Shown here in pieces: positions 15,401-30,400 of a stretch of 64,000 bases of DNA; position 1 is the first letter of the stretch; each line of letters opens with the position of its first letter. The DNA comes from Alentia gelatinosa (lineage: Eukaryota > Annelida > Polychaeta > Phyllodocida > Polynoidae). A program made the position numbers and the translations under genes. The stretch covers positions 21,252,527-21,316,526 of the forward strand of contig OX465588.1 in NCBI GenBank assembly GCA_950022655.1, given 5' to 3'. The notes below the pieces were generated by a model. The model had not been told where the DNA came from. It saw only the letters and a program-made list of their open reading frames with translations, and searched no databases.

Positions 15401-18400
15401 AGACGATGAAGGCCTGTAGTCGAGTGGCGGCCATCAAGAACCGACCCATGGTGCTGTTAGTGAAGGAGAGCATGGGGCCTGCCTGCCTTCAAGACGTGTG
15501 TGCCTTTATCAATGAAGGTATGTCCCCGCCCCAAAGCCTTATGCCCACAGCGTTAGTTAAATGTCTGGGGTTGAAGTAATTGTCACCTGATGTGTAATTA
15601 AATGGTTTCTTTTTTATGTCTTAGATATATATGTATCCCTTTACTGTATTCCTATACTTAAGTATGTGTCTTAAAAGTAGAGTAAGTATTTCAGCTGTAC
15701 GTGATCACTTCCAGATAAGATATAGACCATATGACGACACTTTATATTTTGTTAGTTTATGTGCAAGTATTATCTTGATATACTTATTTTAAAATTATCC
15801 ATCGTATACAAAGTCCCCATTGAAAATGTATGGGTAAACCACTACCCATTGTTTAAAAACTATCACTTACCATAACCATGGTATATGGATTCAAATAAAT
15901 TGTATGCTGCCTCAAAGTTATTGTATACGGGAAAATAGTCTGTGCTATAGAGCATTATCGTAAAACCGGATGAGTTTTAATCTTGGCTACCATATGCCAC
16001 GACTGGCGTTTGGCGTAGTGATATCACGAGGCGGAGCCGAGTGGTATCCGGAACCATACGCCAGGAGTGGCATTCGCGAGCCAAGATTAAAGCGAATCAG
16101 GTTTTCATTTGATCCTACCCCTCTCTACAATATTTTAATATCAAAATCATGAATGAAAATCATCAAAATTCCGTATGCCCCTAGTGGCATACAAACGTCC
16201 GTATGCCAGTCAGCGTGGCATACGGAATCTCAATGTTAAGCCTATGGGATTTTATATATTATTAGGGGTAGGATAAAGAATATCACCCTCTTGATATCCC
16301 CTTAATATTGCAATTTATGTGTTTGATTTACGCAAGAAGATGGATAATAGATTCAACGAACGATGATTTTGTGGACTGGCGGCTCTGTAAACCATTCGAG
16401 GTTCACGTCTTTATACACTCACGAACTCTTGTATGTTACTGCGCGTCAACCCCTCGTGGTTTACGGCCGCCTGTCCGCAAGCCCATCGATTATTGTCTTA
16501 TGTGTACCTTATACACCTTCATAGTGCATTGGGATTGTATCAAAATAAACGTTTAAGCCATTGTCGTGATAAGAACAACGCTGGCTTGATACGTTTTAAA
16601 TATGACTCATTGTACTCTCTTTGAATTTAACAAGTTTCTCTCTCAAACCTCACCATCCTATGGTATAATGGATGGGTATCAATTATCGGTAGAAGCCACT
16701 CCCCGTCACACTTTATCATAGATATCATAGATAACGTTGGTGATGCTACATAAATCCCTTGATGGAGAAGTCAAGTTTCAGACCTGTATGATCCTAGGTG
16801 GTTGTTTGGGAAGGGCGAAGTCCACTGAAACTGATATAACAAGTGGTTTTGGGAAAGGTTTAATTACCCCCCAGCTTTTACAAATTTGTAAACAAAATTA
16901 ATCCTCCTTTTTGTTCCTCCATTTGCCTGATCTTTTCCCTAGATAAGAAAGTACACTTGAAAAGGGGAACAGAAAGGAGGAGTGTAATTACTGATTTCAG
17001 AATGCCTCCTAGCTCCTATGTATTTCCTGCTCCTTATGCCTCTGCGTATCGAGCACGTTACGTCACCTATACTGTTAAGCTTGTCCTTGTAGACCCTTAT
17101 AGACCATGTTTAAAAGAGTCGGTGTGAGAGTGGCGAACTCGCGTTGATGACCTCTGTTCACCTCGTTCACTTTCAGGCACGTGTCCCGGTATAAAGGAGG
17201 ACCAAGGTGCAGTGCATGTAGAGACGCCTCTTAGTTGTTATTTGACATCTTTTCCGTAGAGACCAACTTTGACCACTCACAGCGGTTTTGGTCTAGTTCG
17301 GGTATACCCTAACAATGCAAGGAAGGACACTCCAAGAAAGAAATTTGTTTAGTATTATCATATATCTATAGCAGGATAAGTAAAAATAAATAGTCTGTCA
17401 GATCAAAAATGAGTGCAATAAAGTATTGGTCAATAGCTACCTATTTTGCATCTATGTACAGGTATAACTTCTTGCATTGTTTCGGTTACAGTAGTTAATT
17501 TAGACTCATAGAAAACATAAGAAAGACCAAGACATCTAAGAACCGATTCCTCTGTACATAACCCAAGTAGTTACATCGGCCCCACCAGTCTTTTCTCAGC
17601 TTCTCCATTCCCCGTTGTAGGCCATAACTTGTATTGGCAGGATTGTTAGATACAAGTTCGACATTGGTTTGTAATAGGTAGCTGCCCAGTGTATGAAATA
17701 TCAGATCTAAAAGTATGCTTATAAACGACATGTGAGATGTAAGTATGATAACCTAGGCAAGAAGTTTCTCTTATTTTCCCCCATTGGCTTGTTTTGTTGG
17801 GTAAAGAAGGTTGGTTTTTAGGGTATGTCTAATTTCACTATCGTTTATACACGTTCTTCATCCTGTCATGTAAATGTATATCCGTTCTTTTGAGAAGATT
17901 CACATATTTAATATTCAAGCCATTCAAAGAGGATTCAAAGTAATTTTTCATGTACAGTCTGAAAGTAACATATCTTACATACTTGACCCATGAAGGAATT
18001 GTTCTTTTCCTCCCAACGTTCCAGCATTCAAAATATGAGATTTTGTTGATATTCAAAAATATGTAAATTTATCCATTCAGGCCAGTGTCCCGGGCTGTAC
18101 ACCGCGACAGAGATACAGAATATCGCCACCTTGATGACCCCAGGTCAAATCAAGGTCACACGGATCGACAAAGTCGAGGCTGCCTTTAATAAGTTCCTTC
18201 TGCGCGTGCGTCAAAATCTGCATGTGGTCATCTGTATGAATGCACTCGGTGAGTAGGTTATATCACTTGCTGTTTCTTTAACCGATCTCGACCTCGATGA
18301 TGTATGAATCTGAGTCGGTGGTAGTTCTACATGAGAAATTTATTTTTAACATCTGAATTCGTTTTTTTTTTTAAATATCAAGTCATTTCTATCATTGCTG

Positions 18401-21400
18401 ATCATTACGATTGCTTCCAGCGTGGTGGTAACGGCCTGTGTGATACCAGCTTAGTGTATATCCAGAAATGGCAACAGAAAGCAATGCCTGCGTTCTTAGA
18501 CAGTCATAGAACTATGTATGTTTCAGATGAAAACGGTGAAAATCTGCACACGCGCCTGGCCCACTACCCGGTGCTGCTGCGGCAGTGCTGTACGCTGGAC
18601 GTGTACAGACCGTGGAGGTACGAGGCCCACGTCATGGTCGCCCAGCAGTGGCTGCAGGACGACCACCGCCCCACGCACATCCCCGTGCCTTGGAACGAGC
18701 ACAACAAGCGCGATCAGGTGGCGCTCGTGTCGCAGGCCATGGCTTACATCCACAGCGCCTCCAAGCGGGCCGTGGAGAAACTACACAGTCACCAGAGACG
18801 CACGCTGAAGCTTTTCTCGCCACTGACCTTCAAAGAGTTCGTTCATCTTTTCAAGGTCATCGCTGCAAATATCCACAAGCAAGAGAAGGTAGGAATTAGA
18901 AGGTGCATGCTTGGCAGCGCGAAAGAATTGTTCCCTCTCTGAAATAAATCCCACAGATGCTTATGCAAATTTGTCATGCACATTACTAATATCCAAACTA
19001 GATGATACAGAAGAAACAGTCATGTGCCCCCTTTAATTGTCATAATTTAATGCGTGTCGAAAGTAGTTTTGCTGAAGTTCTTTTTCAGTGCTGTTATTAC
19101 GATTCTCAGACGTTGGCATCACTTTTGCAATATGGAACTATTAAATAGCTTGACATTTGAATTTAGCTTGATATTTGAAGTTTAACAACGGTCTTTTTGT
19201 TTCCCTGGAGGGTGAATCACACAGCGTAAATCCCTTCCTGTGTAGTCAGTCCATTGCATTCATGTTATAGAATACATCATTGCTTTTCTGCTTTATGTTG
19301 GATGTTGCGTTCAGGCTAAAATGGAGCGTTACGAGGCGGGCCTTTCCAAGATCAACGAGGCGTTCGACAGTGTGGCTACCTACCGACGTGAGGTGTCTAA
19401 TCTAGTGCCCAAACACCAGGCGGCGCAGGCCATCGTCAAGGAGCACGTGCAGTTTGTGGAGGTGCATCGAGAGGAGTACATCTCTGTGAGTACACTTAAT
19501 AATGTGTGTATCTACGACATGGGCATGTGCCGTGTGCAGACATGGCCTGAGTATATATGATGATAATACGTAAACGTGGTAATAGATATGGAGGGGGTGC
19601 TATAAGACTCTGTACATGATGGACCGGAAATATATGTATTGTACAAGCAAATTTAAGGAAATTGTATAAATGTAGCTTAGAGGTGTACAGCACGTCTAAA
19701 GGGGGGATTCCACCAGAACGTGCGATATATCCCAATCCTGGCCGATTTGTTGACTCACTAGGTCGGGATGAATCGCGGCCAAATATAGATCTGGTTGAAT
19801 CCTGGTAGTGGAATAGCCCACCTTTGAGCGATACTATCGGCTACACGCGTAGGGGTAAGTGCATGACCAGACCTTACAAGATTAATCCCGATTCATCAAG
19901 GTGCAGCAAGGTGCTTCGAGACACAGCCCGAACTTGCAAGACAGATAACATCATGCTGGTGGAATCTGCCCTTTAAGGACGTGTTCCACCAGGAATCTTC
20001 CACCACCGGAAGGGTGCCAGACATGCTTGTAGTGTACAAACCCACTGGTCCGGTCACCGGCGGCGGCGGCCCACTGGTAACCGGCAGGTAACTGTCAAAA
20101 CCTAACTTATCGCTGGTTCATCGCTGTGAGCTCACCACCAGTGAGTGTATGCTGCATTGCACCGGCCTCTATAATAATAATTGAACTATAAACAGCGCCA
20201 CCAAAAGGGCGCCGTGTGGTGGCCACCCAGAGCCGTTTTCGTACCATATCGCCGGCCTGGTGGAACACACCCTTAACTTGTAGCTATTTGATAAGCAGGA
20301 GGAGATACTAACAAAGAGCTGACCTAAGACTTGCATAGTAACACATTGTATGTACTGAAATGATGAAACCTGCAACGAGCAGCATCTAGATAGAGTAGTG
20401 TAAATATACTGACATACAGTTCAGAGATGCAGAACAAAATCATTTTTGGCGGCCTGCAATCAGGGGAATACGAGTAAATCTGATTGTGCGCAGGGAAAAT
20501 AATGTCACCCACATTCCACGATTATTCATGACAATGAGAGACTGATGCATGTTATCGGAAAAAAATCTCTTAAAAAGAATTCTACTTTAGATATAATACA
20601 AATTTGAACAATTATGATGATTCAGAAGATTCTTCATACTAATACTGCTTTCCCTTTTGGACGCGTCTGAAAGGATCGAGTTGCGGAAAGTGTAAAGAAC
20701 GGTGAGGAATATTGCTCAGGAATGGAATATTGTACTGCATAAGTTCATGTTCTTACCATGATTGTGTCTGCATATTGTTCTACCACAAGGAATACAATTT
20801 TGTTGGGCAATCATTTCTGCACAAATTGTTGTATCACAATCAACTCTTTGAAACATTTCTCACGGAGCACTACCACACGGATCACTGTTGTTAACTGTTT
20901 TCTTTCTACCGCTCGGGCAACAGTTTGCTTTGTGCGGAGTATCACAGTGCTTTCTATTTTCTCTTGTACTACCCACAGTCAAATAAAGTATCACATTCTT
21001 ATGCTGGGGAATCCTACAGATACCAACCTCTGCTACAGTTTCAGTATTTTGTCCATCCCAGCATACTATTCCAGGATGGAAAAATCCCAACATACCCTGA
21101 TTTGTTATGTTTTGGTAAATTTTTAAATAATTATCGATATTTAAAGGTATACAAGACAAGTTCATCGTATTTACCTTGTTGGGACGTCCTCACGTGGACG
21201 TACCTTGTTACATTCGATAAAAATTATCAACGAGTATGAGGACATCCCAACAAGGTACACGTTTAATTAAATTTTTTGTTTGTAACAACCTGTTTAGAGA
21301 TAAATTTCCACATGTTTTCATGTTCTATCAGTCCTACATTGTGTAAACAACTAGATACATGTGGTATACAAGCATAATAGCTGATTAAAGTGCATCTTCG

Positions 21401-24400
21401 TGTGACAGGCACTGGAGCGGTGCAAAGAGCAGGAGGACATACTGGAGTCGCTGGCCGCTCCCCTGGAGGAGCTCAAACAGGAGGCACACGCCGACTTCGA
21501 GATCGTGAGTAACTCTCTACCTCAGTCCTGCTGTAGTGGTGGATAAATTTGAGAAGGGATGGCAGTTTTCAGACTTATAAAAAAACATTCTTAATGTAAT
21601 AGCATATTTATATCATCATATATATTAATCTCGTAATGAATTGCGAATTGGGTAGGTTGCTATACCTGTCATTGCACTGGACTGGAAAGCAGCTACCGCG
21701 AAGAGGGTGGCAGTTTGAACTAAATAAATCATTAAAAAATGGTGATGAATTATGGTGTTTAAATTTTGAAGGCAGTTTTCTTAATCACTACTGGCATCAC
21801 TAAGATGCTTACATGCATATCACTCCCCTTCATTCTCAATAGTCACGTTGGAATGTATTTATTTACTTCCCCAATGCTTAATTTTTCCTGACCAAGATGA
21901 TCATAGAAATATGTATGGTTCCCCAACAGGGAACTTTCATCGTAGAATTATAATTGACTCAATCTAACCCGTGTTTAGAATGCTGAAGAAAGAAAGCACA
22001 GAAAGGTGCCTCAACATGCTTGTGTACTCCAGGTGAAGCCGACGTACTTGGCGGCGGTAGAAGCCCTGGAGTCAATCCAAGGGTCGTTTGTGAACGAGAT
22101 CAAGTCTTACTTGAATCCCCCAGAGATGGTAAACTACGTCATGTCCGCAGTGTGCCTTCTCTTCCGGGTGCCGCCAACGTGAGTAAAGTCACACACGGGT
22201 AACGCTAGGTCACCTCTATTGAATTTATATTGATTTTTCCGGGTCCATTTTATACCCACATCGATGAGCTCACAGTCAGATGATCAAATTAGTATGGGCA
22301 ATATGAAATTTAGTTTCATTGATAAAAATTCTATGTAATATTGTGATTAGACATTGTTCTCCAACTCTAGATATATTAGAAATTTACAAATTAGAATTTA
22401 GATTGGATATCATGTACGATAAGGTTGTTTTTGAACCCGGCATACATTACCGTTTGAAATCATTTTATTTTCAAAGTATTTAGTCTTGAATATAAAACAA
22501 TATTATTTTGAAATAGAATCTGTCAGAACTCTGGCGATCTAGGGTACATGTTTTGTTTAAGATATCCGAGATCTCGAAGAAAGAACATCGTCTGTCACGA
22601 ATCAAATGTATCTTTGACTAGCTTCTTATGTGCATGTTTATATTGTTATATCATTTTGTGAAGGTGGGAGGATGCAAAGCTGCTCCTAATGCGAGAAAAC
22701 TTCTTCAAGGACTTGGAAAGTTTCGACAAGGAAAACGTAGCCGAGGATGTCTTTAACCAGCTAAGGACCTACATTTACAACCCCCAATTCCAAGTTCCCT
22801 ACATCGCCAAGGTTCGTATCTGATAACATGATACCTCACGTGTAACGAACTGGAGGCTGTATTATGTGTAGACAATGTGTAAAGTAAACCACCAGTGACA
22901 ACAGGTGTATCACAGAGGGAAGTGTCTTATTTGAAATATAAGGTATTGAAAGGAACCAGCCCGTCTCCGAGTTAGTGGGAAATTTTCCTTCCCTACCTTA
23001 TATGAAATATATACATACTCCATCAGCTGTCATGCTAAAGCGTGGCCAGAACACATTTATCAGGTGAATGTTTTAACAAAAATGTTTATACACTCGCATC
23101 TATGCTACCATTACCATTACCTTTTCTCATCACCCCTTTTTCTAAGCATGTCATGTATTATTTGCATAAAGACATATTTTAAGACAGAACTACTTTGTGT
23201 TCTTGTTTCAGTCGAGCTCGGCAGCGGCATGCATGTGTAGGTGGGTGTGCGCGGTGTATAAGTATGCTGAGATCTCCCGCAGTATGAAGCCTAAAATCAA
23301 GCGACTGGAAGAAGCCCAGGACCAACTAAACCAGGTAGACCTACTGCTCTCCCTATCCTTTATGTTGTCAGCTTTCATACTCATATATTCCAGTGTTTTT
23401 TGTTGTTGTTTTGATTTTGATTTATATCATTTATGCATCGTATTTTGCAATATATAGGGTTAACACTATCATTACGGATAGATTGTGCCAGATTTACGCC
23501 AAGTTATCGTTCAAAATTGTAGACCAAATTAATGTAACTGTTTTTACTCGTGCAAATATCATAATTACTTGAAGAGTGAGTTCACCTAACGGCATTGTGA
23601 CATAAAAACAAAAACAATAACTGTATTTGATCGCATACAACATATACGTGTAGGTGATGACAGGCTAATTCAGTGTGAAATATAATGTATGGTGTATGTG
23701 ATGACAGGCTCAGGCAGTGCTGGGCACGAAGCGAGTCCAGGCAAATCGTATTAAGAGTGCACTGGAACAGCGCATCCAAGCCCACAAGTCATCAGTAGCC
23801 GAGTCCAAGTGTATCAGTAAGCAGATACAGGTAGGTCTGTTACTATGTCCTCTTCTGTATGTCCTCTTCTACCTGTACTCCCAAACCCGGCTACATGTTA
23901 ATAAAGTCTGTTCAAACACCGCCTGGGCAAATATATATGACATATGAATACGAAGACGACAAGATGACTAAATCATCTGTGATTCTTAAAGGCATGCTAA
24001 AGTGTTTCCTGTTTACCTATCTTTCTCATTTCAGATTCAATATTGCCATGATATAGTCTGTTGCCTTGGCATGAAACCCTGCCAATCAACCTACCATGTG
24101 ATAATGTACAATCAAGATTCCACTCTATGCTGGAATATGAATTGTGCCAAGTTGTTAAATAATACAGCGTTCATTTAGTGAGACTCTTATGGTATTGGTT
24201 TATGTGATGTATGGTGTTTGTATGTACACTAGAATGATATGACTTTTGATGTGATGTTAGGGCTTGCATAAGTGGTACAGTAAGGTGAGTATTTAGTTTC
24301 TACAGACATCAGTAAACTATTTTGTTTGTTATATACATGCACTCACATTTTTGATAGTCACTCAGACATGTTTAAAAAAAAAGAAAAAGAGAGGCACAAA

Positions 24401-27400
24401 TAGCATTTATTTTGCCGCACCTCCATTAAGAAGGGATCTAGCCATATTTTTGGTACCTGATCTTTATTGGTCTGTTTTGACTTTGAAATCACAATAGACA
24501 ACAATTAATTCATCATTATAATACTTATATGGAGAATAATACCTATTTGACATTCCTTAATGTACGGTAGATAGATAACATAATGTACAAGGTGATAATA
24601 TAGAAATATATAGCTACAACTCTTAAAAGGTCTGGGTTAGTTTAATACTGAAAATTTTATCGTAAATGCATCTCACTCTCAACTTGAAAATTCGGACAAG
24701 TCCCTAAAGGATAAATAAAACATGATTTGCTACATTTTAACTGAATTGAATTTCTTTCTTGAGGTAATTCGGCTATTCGAAAATCGATCTTTCATTTATA
24801 GTTGGAGTCAACAACAGAAATTATAATAACTAGCTTCCGAATGCACAGTTCTCTTTAAGCGCGTGTTATAACGATGTAGCTCTCAGTGCCTGTAATATTT
24901 GAATCTAAATGATTCATTCTAAAGTTATAGGTGGTACGATACAAATTGAGAGGCAGTCATGGGTGAATTATTCGCTCTAATTATCAAAAATACTCAGAAG
25001 CCGAGATTTTGATAAGTTCTCTGAACGTTCAGACCATCGAGCGGCGGATCAGCAAAGCCAACGACCTGATGGAGCACATGGCCACGCAGAATGCCCTCTG
25101 GCGGCAGGAGCTGAAGACGAGCCGCAGCCGGATACGGACTGCCCCCGCTGACGCGCTCCTAGCGGCGGCCGCCGTCTGCTACCACGGTCCGCTGGACAAT
25201 CACACGCGCGCTGAGCTCATGAACGACTGGCTCTACAGGTCGGTGGTCCCTCACTTTATCCTACCTCTAATAAAAGAACTCCATATGCTTAACATTAGGT
25301 CACTTTATTCGGGAGAGCGTGCAGTAAAGTGTTATATATTGCACGAGGGTAAAAATGAATTATAGGAGACGGGGTGTGATAAATACTGAACTGAACGAGA
25401 GTTACTCTGTTCCTCACTATGCTCGGCTATCGTCTCGCGCAGTAATACACAACCTGCCCGTCGTGCGATAAACACTAACACTACTAACTCTCGTTCAGTT
25501 TCTACTAATTACTTATACAACAGTCCCCAGGTTGGTATTTACTGCCCACATCCACTGGGAAGTTCCAGAGGAGAGAGGACACATGACTTAATCCTGTGAA
25601 ATAAGTTGATAGTAAAATCTAAATTACATAAATCCAGGCAAGACACGAGTTGTCACAATATTGATGATTGTTAATTATCTTATATGTTATCCATCGTGAA
25701 TTGAATATCATTGGACGAGGTGATGTGTATTGACCGTTAAATCTGATTAAACCTTTTGGAGTTCGAGGTATTATATCAAGTATATTGTAACACTTCTCCT
25801 ATACATTGTATCTTGCCCCACTGTGAGAGATTCAATAAAGCATATTTCAAAAATAAACAGACAATGTCCACGTTCTGAAGTATGTGAGACGGTGTATACA
25901 TGAGGTATGACGTATATTTGACAGATGTGAGGTTGGCGTGTTTGACGAGCTGGTCACGTGGAGCGAGCAGATCAAACCACTCTCAGTACGTGCTCGGCTC
26001 GACACGATGATACGTCACATGTCCGCCGAGTCTCTACACTCCGTACAGGTAGGCGCAGATTTAGTATTAATTCTAGTACTGTATCAGCATGCCCACACAG
26101 ATAGGGCTGATCGACCTAAAGTCTCCCACACATTCCCCACTTTACAAGGAGGAATGGCGTTGAGGATCTTTCGTTGAAATTAACACTCTATTGTTATGGT
26201 ATATTAACGTCGGTTGAATGAGAAATTTTAAGATACTATATATATATTCTCCCGGCTTCAAACCATAGCATCCAGTCTCACATTGTAAATAAACGTTATT
26301 TAACGTAAAAACTTTAAAACGAGCTTAAAAAAAGAAATCCTTTCGACGCGGGAAGACTTTTTATGGTGTTTCATTTCCCGTGGTAATTGAAATATTGTAT
26401 CGTCTCAAGTTCAGATTTCGAAACCCAAATGAAGGACCTGAACTCATTTTCTCTCATACCCTTCCTCCACGTACAGCACGGCACGCCGCGAGATGGCGCT
26501 GACGTCGCGCCCGCAAAGGACCCGGATGAGACGACGGAACAGCAGGAGCGCAGTTCGACGGCCACACCACAGATGGCGCTGTTCAAACACCAGCCGTCCA
26601 TCTACGATACGGGCGTCACTTTCCGAACCGAGGTGCGCGTCTCCGGTCAGAGCGCCCCCTGCCAGCAGGAAGCCGCAGCACGGCGCCCCCAACCTGCCTC
26701 CGACGGAAGTGAGAGCGTTGGAAATCTTATTGCCGTCAGAGACAACTACAAATTGCAAGATGTAAGTGGCCTTACATATTGATGAACTTCGCTGATGTTT
26801 AGATGATTAACTAGATGGATTCACCTTCTTTATGCACTTCACCATGGACAGTACATACTGTACATGGTCATAACACCAAGGGGCAAATATTTTGATATAC
26901 TAGTAGCCCGGGCAGCATGTAAATGTAATTTTCCACATATATGTCTAATCCGGAAAAACATTTTCAGATACATTCTCGTCCTCACGTCCCCATCATTACA
27001 GATGTATGCTGTATCACACCAGAGCTGGGAAATCGAAACAAGTAGACATCTACTTTCACGTTACAAAGTCCCAGTTTGTGTATTGTCGCTGGCCTATGCC
27101 GCTACATTGATTGGCGTTGATTACACCACGTACACCTTGAACACATACACATCCGTGATTACACTTTTCAAAAGAGTTTATTTTTTAATATATGGAACTG
27201 TAAAGGAGACTTAAAAGTGTATGCCTAGCTGTATGTGACTGTATGAGGCTGATGTATACCTGACGTGATTGTTGTTGATACGTTTACAGATCCTGAGCAC
27301 GTTCGACGAGCAGTGCGACTGGACACTGCGCGGTCTGCCCACCGACGTGCTCAGCGTGCACAACGCGCTCATTGCACGTGTCAGCGTGCACAACCGGCCC

Positions 27401-30400
27401 GCCACGTGGCCGCTGCTCGTCGACCCCGACCACCAGGCCGAGCTGTGGGTGCGTCTGCTGCAGGAGGGGGTCAACGTCATCGACGAGCGACAGCTCACCA
27501 ATGGTAATCTCTCCTTCTGTAATAATTCAGGGATGGCAGTTTTCCGCTTTTCCATCGAAGTCTTTGTTTTTCTTTTTTAAGCGGTCTTTGAGTATACATG
27601 GTTGCGGTGGTTAGGGACAGTTCTTTAATTGTCATTCAAGGTAGCATCAGCATTGGGAACAGACGTCGCCACGTCTTATTTCTAAAATCAGTTATCTTGT
27701 ATAGAACAAAGATAGTGTAAAGTGTTCCTCATTCACGCCAATAAAACAATAGTTATAACCTCCCCTCACATCCTCAACCCAGTTCCAGGGTCAATATTGG
27801 TGCGTTATCCATGTTTTCCCAGTCTCTCTGAGGCAGTAAATTCCACATGAAAAATATTTCCACTTTTTTCCCTGACATCCCTGCTACATTTGAAATACAA
27901 ACTAATTTTGAGACGAGATTTTGTAATTTGTGCTGTGTATGGAACGAAGCTCTAGGTCCTGTTTGAGTAACACTTTTGAGTGCAGTTGATACATTGGATC
28001 AAAAGAGAGGTAGAAAATATTACCTTCAGGTCTTGGGAACACAATAGATATAGGCTTCTGAAATGATGCTGGTGATCTATTGGCTGGACACGTCATATCA
28101 GAGACGAATCGTGTGGGACATGCTTCCTACATGTATGCTTTCAACACTGTTGTTAACATTAGAGAATGAAGTAAATCATAGTCAGGTCTCATAAAGATTT
28201 GTTGGTAAGTTATCATAGTCGTCTGTATGTGAGCTTAAAATGTTCTCTCCGAGCCACACATAAACGTGTATGGTTTCTTGTAAGATTGTCTAGTTATCAA
28301 GTGATAAAATACATTTAGTATAAATGAAATATTATATACAAGTATTGGTTGTTTTCAGTGATGCCCGACAAGGCTGACGAGGACATCCAGGAGTATGACG
28401 TGTTCGTAGCGGAGGACGGCTTCGGTCTGGGCCGCGGACTGTCGATGAACACGGAGACTGACGTCATGACGGAGGGCTCGACCACGCCCAACACGGAGAT
28501 CGTCACGCCTAGATCCGGTCACGCCGTCGGGTCAGTGCTCCTCTCTCACACAGATGGCAGTTTTCCTAATTTCTTGTTTATATCATTTTCAATTCTTTTT
28601 AAGCATCGGCTTGCCATAGAGGTGTTATTGCCACTTCGTAATAATCTTGTTTTCATTTTTAGTCATCGAATTCTTTTTTCTTGTGTAAAACAAAGAGAAT
28701 GAATTGTGCTCCATTCACACTAATGAACAGTGGTTTAAACCTAGCCATACATCCCAGTCCCATTCCATGGAGAATAACGATGTGTTTTCGATGTTTTCTC
28801 AGCCTTTCTTAGGCAATAAATTCCACAAAAAATATTTAATTTTTTTAATCATACTCCCCAAAACATGCACATGCGGAATAGCCTCAATACAGGGATCTCC
28901 AAACTGTGAATCCCCAAATCTGTGAGCGATAAAACGAGAATTATACAAAAGGTATCTATCGTAGTGCACACCTCTTACTATCTCATCTATTTACTTTCAC
29001 AATAATCACCTGTACTAATTAAGTAGGCAGGTGACTTGAACTGGACATATTGCAATTTGTGTCCTGAACAGATATCATTAAAAGACACACACTTGTATGG
29101 TTCCAATATTAATAATATCCAAATGCATGCTATATTCATAACACTATTCCCCACTTTAAAGTTATGGTGAAATGAGTGACCAGGTAAAGGTGTAACATGC
29201 TGAACGTGTGTTTGCCCGTTGCAGACGGCGCATGTCTGACCTGAACCAGTCGACGAGCGACCTGCTGCAGACTCTGCTGTCGCTGAATAAGGAAGGCGAG
29301 ACGTTTTCCATCCGAGTCTCGGACACCATTAACCGTCCCGACCACAACCTGTGGATTAAGTGTGCCGACGACGCCGACCTCTACAGCACCATCGGTGACG
29401 CCGTAGTCCACGGTAAGGCCGTCTCCTTTTACCGGCATCCACTGACATCAGCGTCTATTCATTTTAATATCATACATGTAATTACATATATGATGATTTA
29501 AGCAAGATATTCCCTCAAAACCAATAGGACTAGTCTTCTTAACTAATCAATAACGAGTCAAGGAATTGGTGTTTAAAATTTCCAGCATGTTTCGGTCACT
29601 CGGGGATTATATGTATATTGTAATAGCAGCCTTAGCTGGCAGAATCAGTCCATGTTGGTATCATAGGGTTTTCAGATGTGTTTCCTTTTTGTCTCGGAAA
29701 ATGCAATTTAAGCATCCAGAAACAATCTATAAGAGAGCGTCTGAGAAGACCCTCCTTCAGAAATTACGTGTATTTACTTGTACTTGAAGATTGCAATCAT
29801 CATCACATCTGAGATACAGTTGGTAGATAGATGTGGACATGTTCATGTTATTTTACTACACCTCACCAGTATGTCTGTAATAGTCAACGTGTTGATGAGC
29901 ATTACCGCCCATTGTGTACTATTGATGTGATTTTTCCTGTTTAACAGGAGTCACGGTCCTGGTGACACACCTGGAGCGCTGTCCACTGCCTCCTGCCTTT
30001 GACCGCCTGCTGTCCCGGGACTATGACATGGTAGAAGATGATCAACTGATGGTCACCATAGGATCACAGGCGCTGCTCGTCAGCCCCAACTTTGCCATCT
30101 ACCTGAGCACCTCTGTGCCGCTCTTCTTGCAGGGTGAGTCCCACTTATATAATGAACTTTGCCCTCTACTTGAGCACCTCTGTGCCGCTCTTCTTGCAGG
30201 GTGAGTCCCACTTACATAATGAACTTTGCCCTCTACCTGAGCACCTCTGTACTGCTCTTCTTACAAGATGAGTCCCACTTCTTTTATAACAATCGTAGAC
30301 TGTAGCGTTGAAATAAACACGATCCTCAGAATTTCCTACTCCGTCTGTAGACATAGTTTAACCACAACATTGCTATTAATGCAGGGATGTCAGTTTTCCT

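Larger units (their letters stand above)
19486..21408 (+). other. 1.9-kb intron with nested repeats
   Basis: Contains two adjacent TTAA-flanked inverted-repeat elements (19697-20276) and a perfect-arm hairpin (21172-21257). The rest is AT-rich without coding signal. Confidence 0.7.

Noticed and set aside
18518..18899. Alternative-frame and antisense ORFs over exon 21 and similar ones over other G+C-rich exons
   Set aside because: Shadows of the conserved dynein frame.
21557..21790. GGGATGGCAGTTTTC as another family C left end
   Set aside because: Only the terminal motif matches; no body or right end found.
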